From contig CM062294.1 of the NCBI GenBank assembly GCA_031216915.1, positions 32,565,128-32,629,127 of the forward strand: a stretch of 64,000 nucleotides of DNA, in the 5' to 3' direction. This document shows, piece by piece, positions 63,740 through 64,000 of this stretch. The first letter of the stretch is position 1; the number at the start of each line of letters is the position of its first letter. Made by a program: the position numbers and the translations under genes. The notes below the pieces were generated by a model. The model did not search any database. It saw only the letters and a list, made by a program, of their open reading frames with translations, and had not been told where the DNA came from. The stretch is from Pictodentalium vernedei. Taxonomy: Eukaryota; Mollusca; Scaphopoda; Dentaliida; Dentaliidae.

Positions 63740-64000
63740 TTATTCAACGGAGCACTGCTCCTCCAAGACCAAAGCAAGGTATTTTAGGTATTGACATTGA
63801 CCCAGGTTATTCAAATGCACACCATCTCGTGCAAAATGTAAACGTGACACCTTAAATAAGGCTTTATAAAATACATTAGACCTTCTAAGTGTTTCGTAAA
63901 ACTGGGTGACAGCCACCCTACGGAGTTCGTACACAATACCAGACACTCTGGTCTTCACACGAGGAAACAGTCCTAGAATGATAATTTTTTTAACGCCTTG
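63740..64000 (-). CDS. C-terminal part of an SGNH-hydrolase-like protein (runs off the right edge)
   Basis: The minus-strand frame is open from the window edge to a stop at 63740, giving 86 residues of a longer protein. It includes KKIIILGLFPR, which looks like a core beta strand, and HFARDGVHLNNLGQ, the Asp-x-x-His block that supplies the catalytic Asp and His in SGNH/GDSL hydrolases, followed by a hydrophobic helix (KYLALVLEE). The N-terminal Gly-Asp-Ser and Gly-Asn blocks would lie beyond the edge. Such domains occur in host esterases and also in ORFs linked to invertebrate mobile elements; in this repeat-rich setting I cannot tell which. The domain call is from motif recognition only. Confidence 0.65.
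   Translation of the reverse strand, partial: QGVKKIIILGLFPRVKTRVSGIVYELRRVAVTQFYETLRRSNVFYKALFKVSRLHFARDGVHLNNLGQCQYLKYLALVLEEQCSVE

Overview
The window looks like repeat-dense, gene-poor intergenic DNA of an animal, most likely a marine invertebrate. A mollusc-like lophotrochozoan is my best guess. That guess rests on the DIRS elements, SINEs with a Meta-like body and a (AATAAATA)n tail, and the 'AGCTCA...' and 'AGGGCCATAACTC' repeat types. I see no bacterial-style operons, no ribosome binding sites and no convincing complete host gene. The only possible host coding sequence is an SGNH-hydrolase-like C-terminus running off the right edge (63740-64000, minus), and it too may belong to a mobile element.

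The main coding content is three DIRS-type tyrosine-recombinase retrotransposons. DIRS-A (3791-10931) is structurally complete. It has 189-bp inverted terminal repeats that are identical by eye, a gag-like ORF, an RT/RNase H ORF, a tyrosine recombinase ORF with all catalytic residues, and an internal complementary region that matches both termini exactly. Its one visible defect is an in-frame TAA near the end of the RT ORF. DIRS-B (21840-28062) and DIRS-C (53485-59321) belong to a second family. B has both termini but is riddled with stops and frameshifts. C lacks its left terminus and has several breaks, including loss of a catalytic recombinase arginine.

The rest is a layered set of non-autonomous elements. 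(1) At least eight hairpin MITEs have CCCTTTACC-type ends and TTAA target duplications, in three arm families. (2) Three elements have CAGGGCTTA-type ends and exact 5-bp target duplications. (3) Many other foldback elements are present. (4) A SINE superfamily occurs with either a tRNA-like or a 5S-rRNA-like head on one shared body and tail. (5) A shorter SINE-like family shares the same 3' tail. (6) One LINE 3' end and pogo/Tigger-like remnants are present.

Tandem arrays: a 167-bp repeat (1.7-2.35 kb), a 41-bp minisatellite with higher-order structure (11.4-14.1 kb), an approximately 85-115-bp satellite interrupted by DIRS-B, a long palindrome and a 2.8-kb segment (21.69-33.0 kb), a 169-bp repeat (48.55-49.19 kb) and a 162-bp repeat (59.33-59.65 kb). 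G or C homopolymers of 11-19 bases recur throughout.

Layout: 0-3.8 kb foldbacks, LINE end, 167-bp repeat, SINE with nested elements; 3.8-10.9 DIRS-A; 11-14.4 minisatellite bracketed by SINE-like units; 14.9-21.8 foldbacks, SINEs, a segmental duplication, pogo-like remnant; 21.8-28.1 DIRS-B; 28-33 satellite; 33-53.4 dense MITE/SINE/foldback nests; 53.5-59.3 DIRS-C; 59.3-64 repeats, hairpins and the SGNH-like fragment.

The most unusual pattern is that hairpin tips are shared between elements whose arms are otherwise different, and that palindromes sit concentrically inside other palindromes (clearest at 50.92-52.18 kb). All identity, repeat and boundary statements come from reading by eye.
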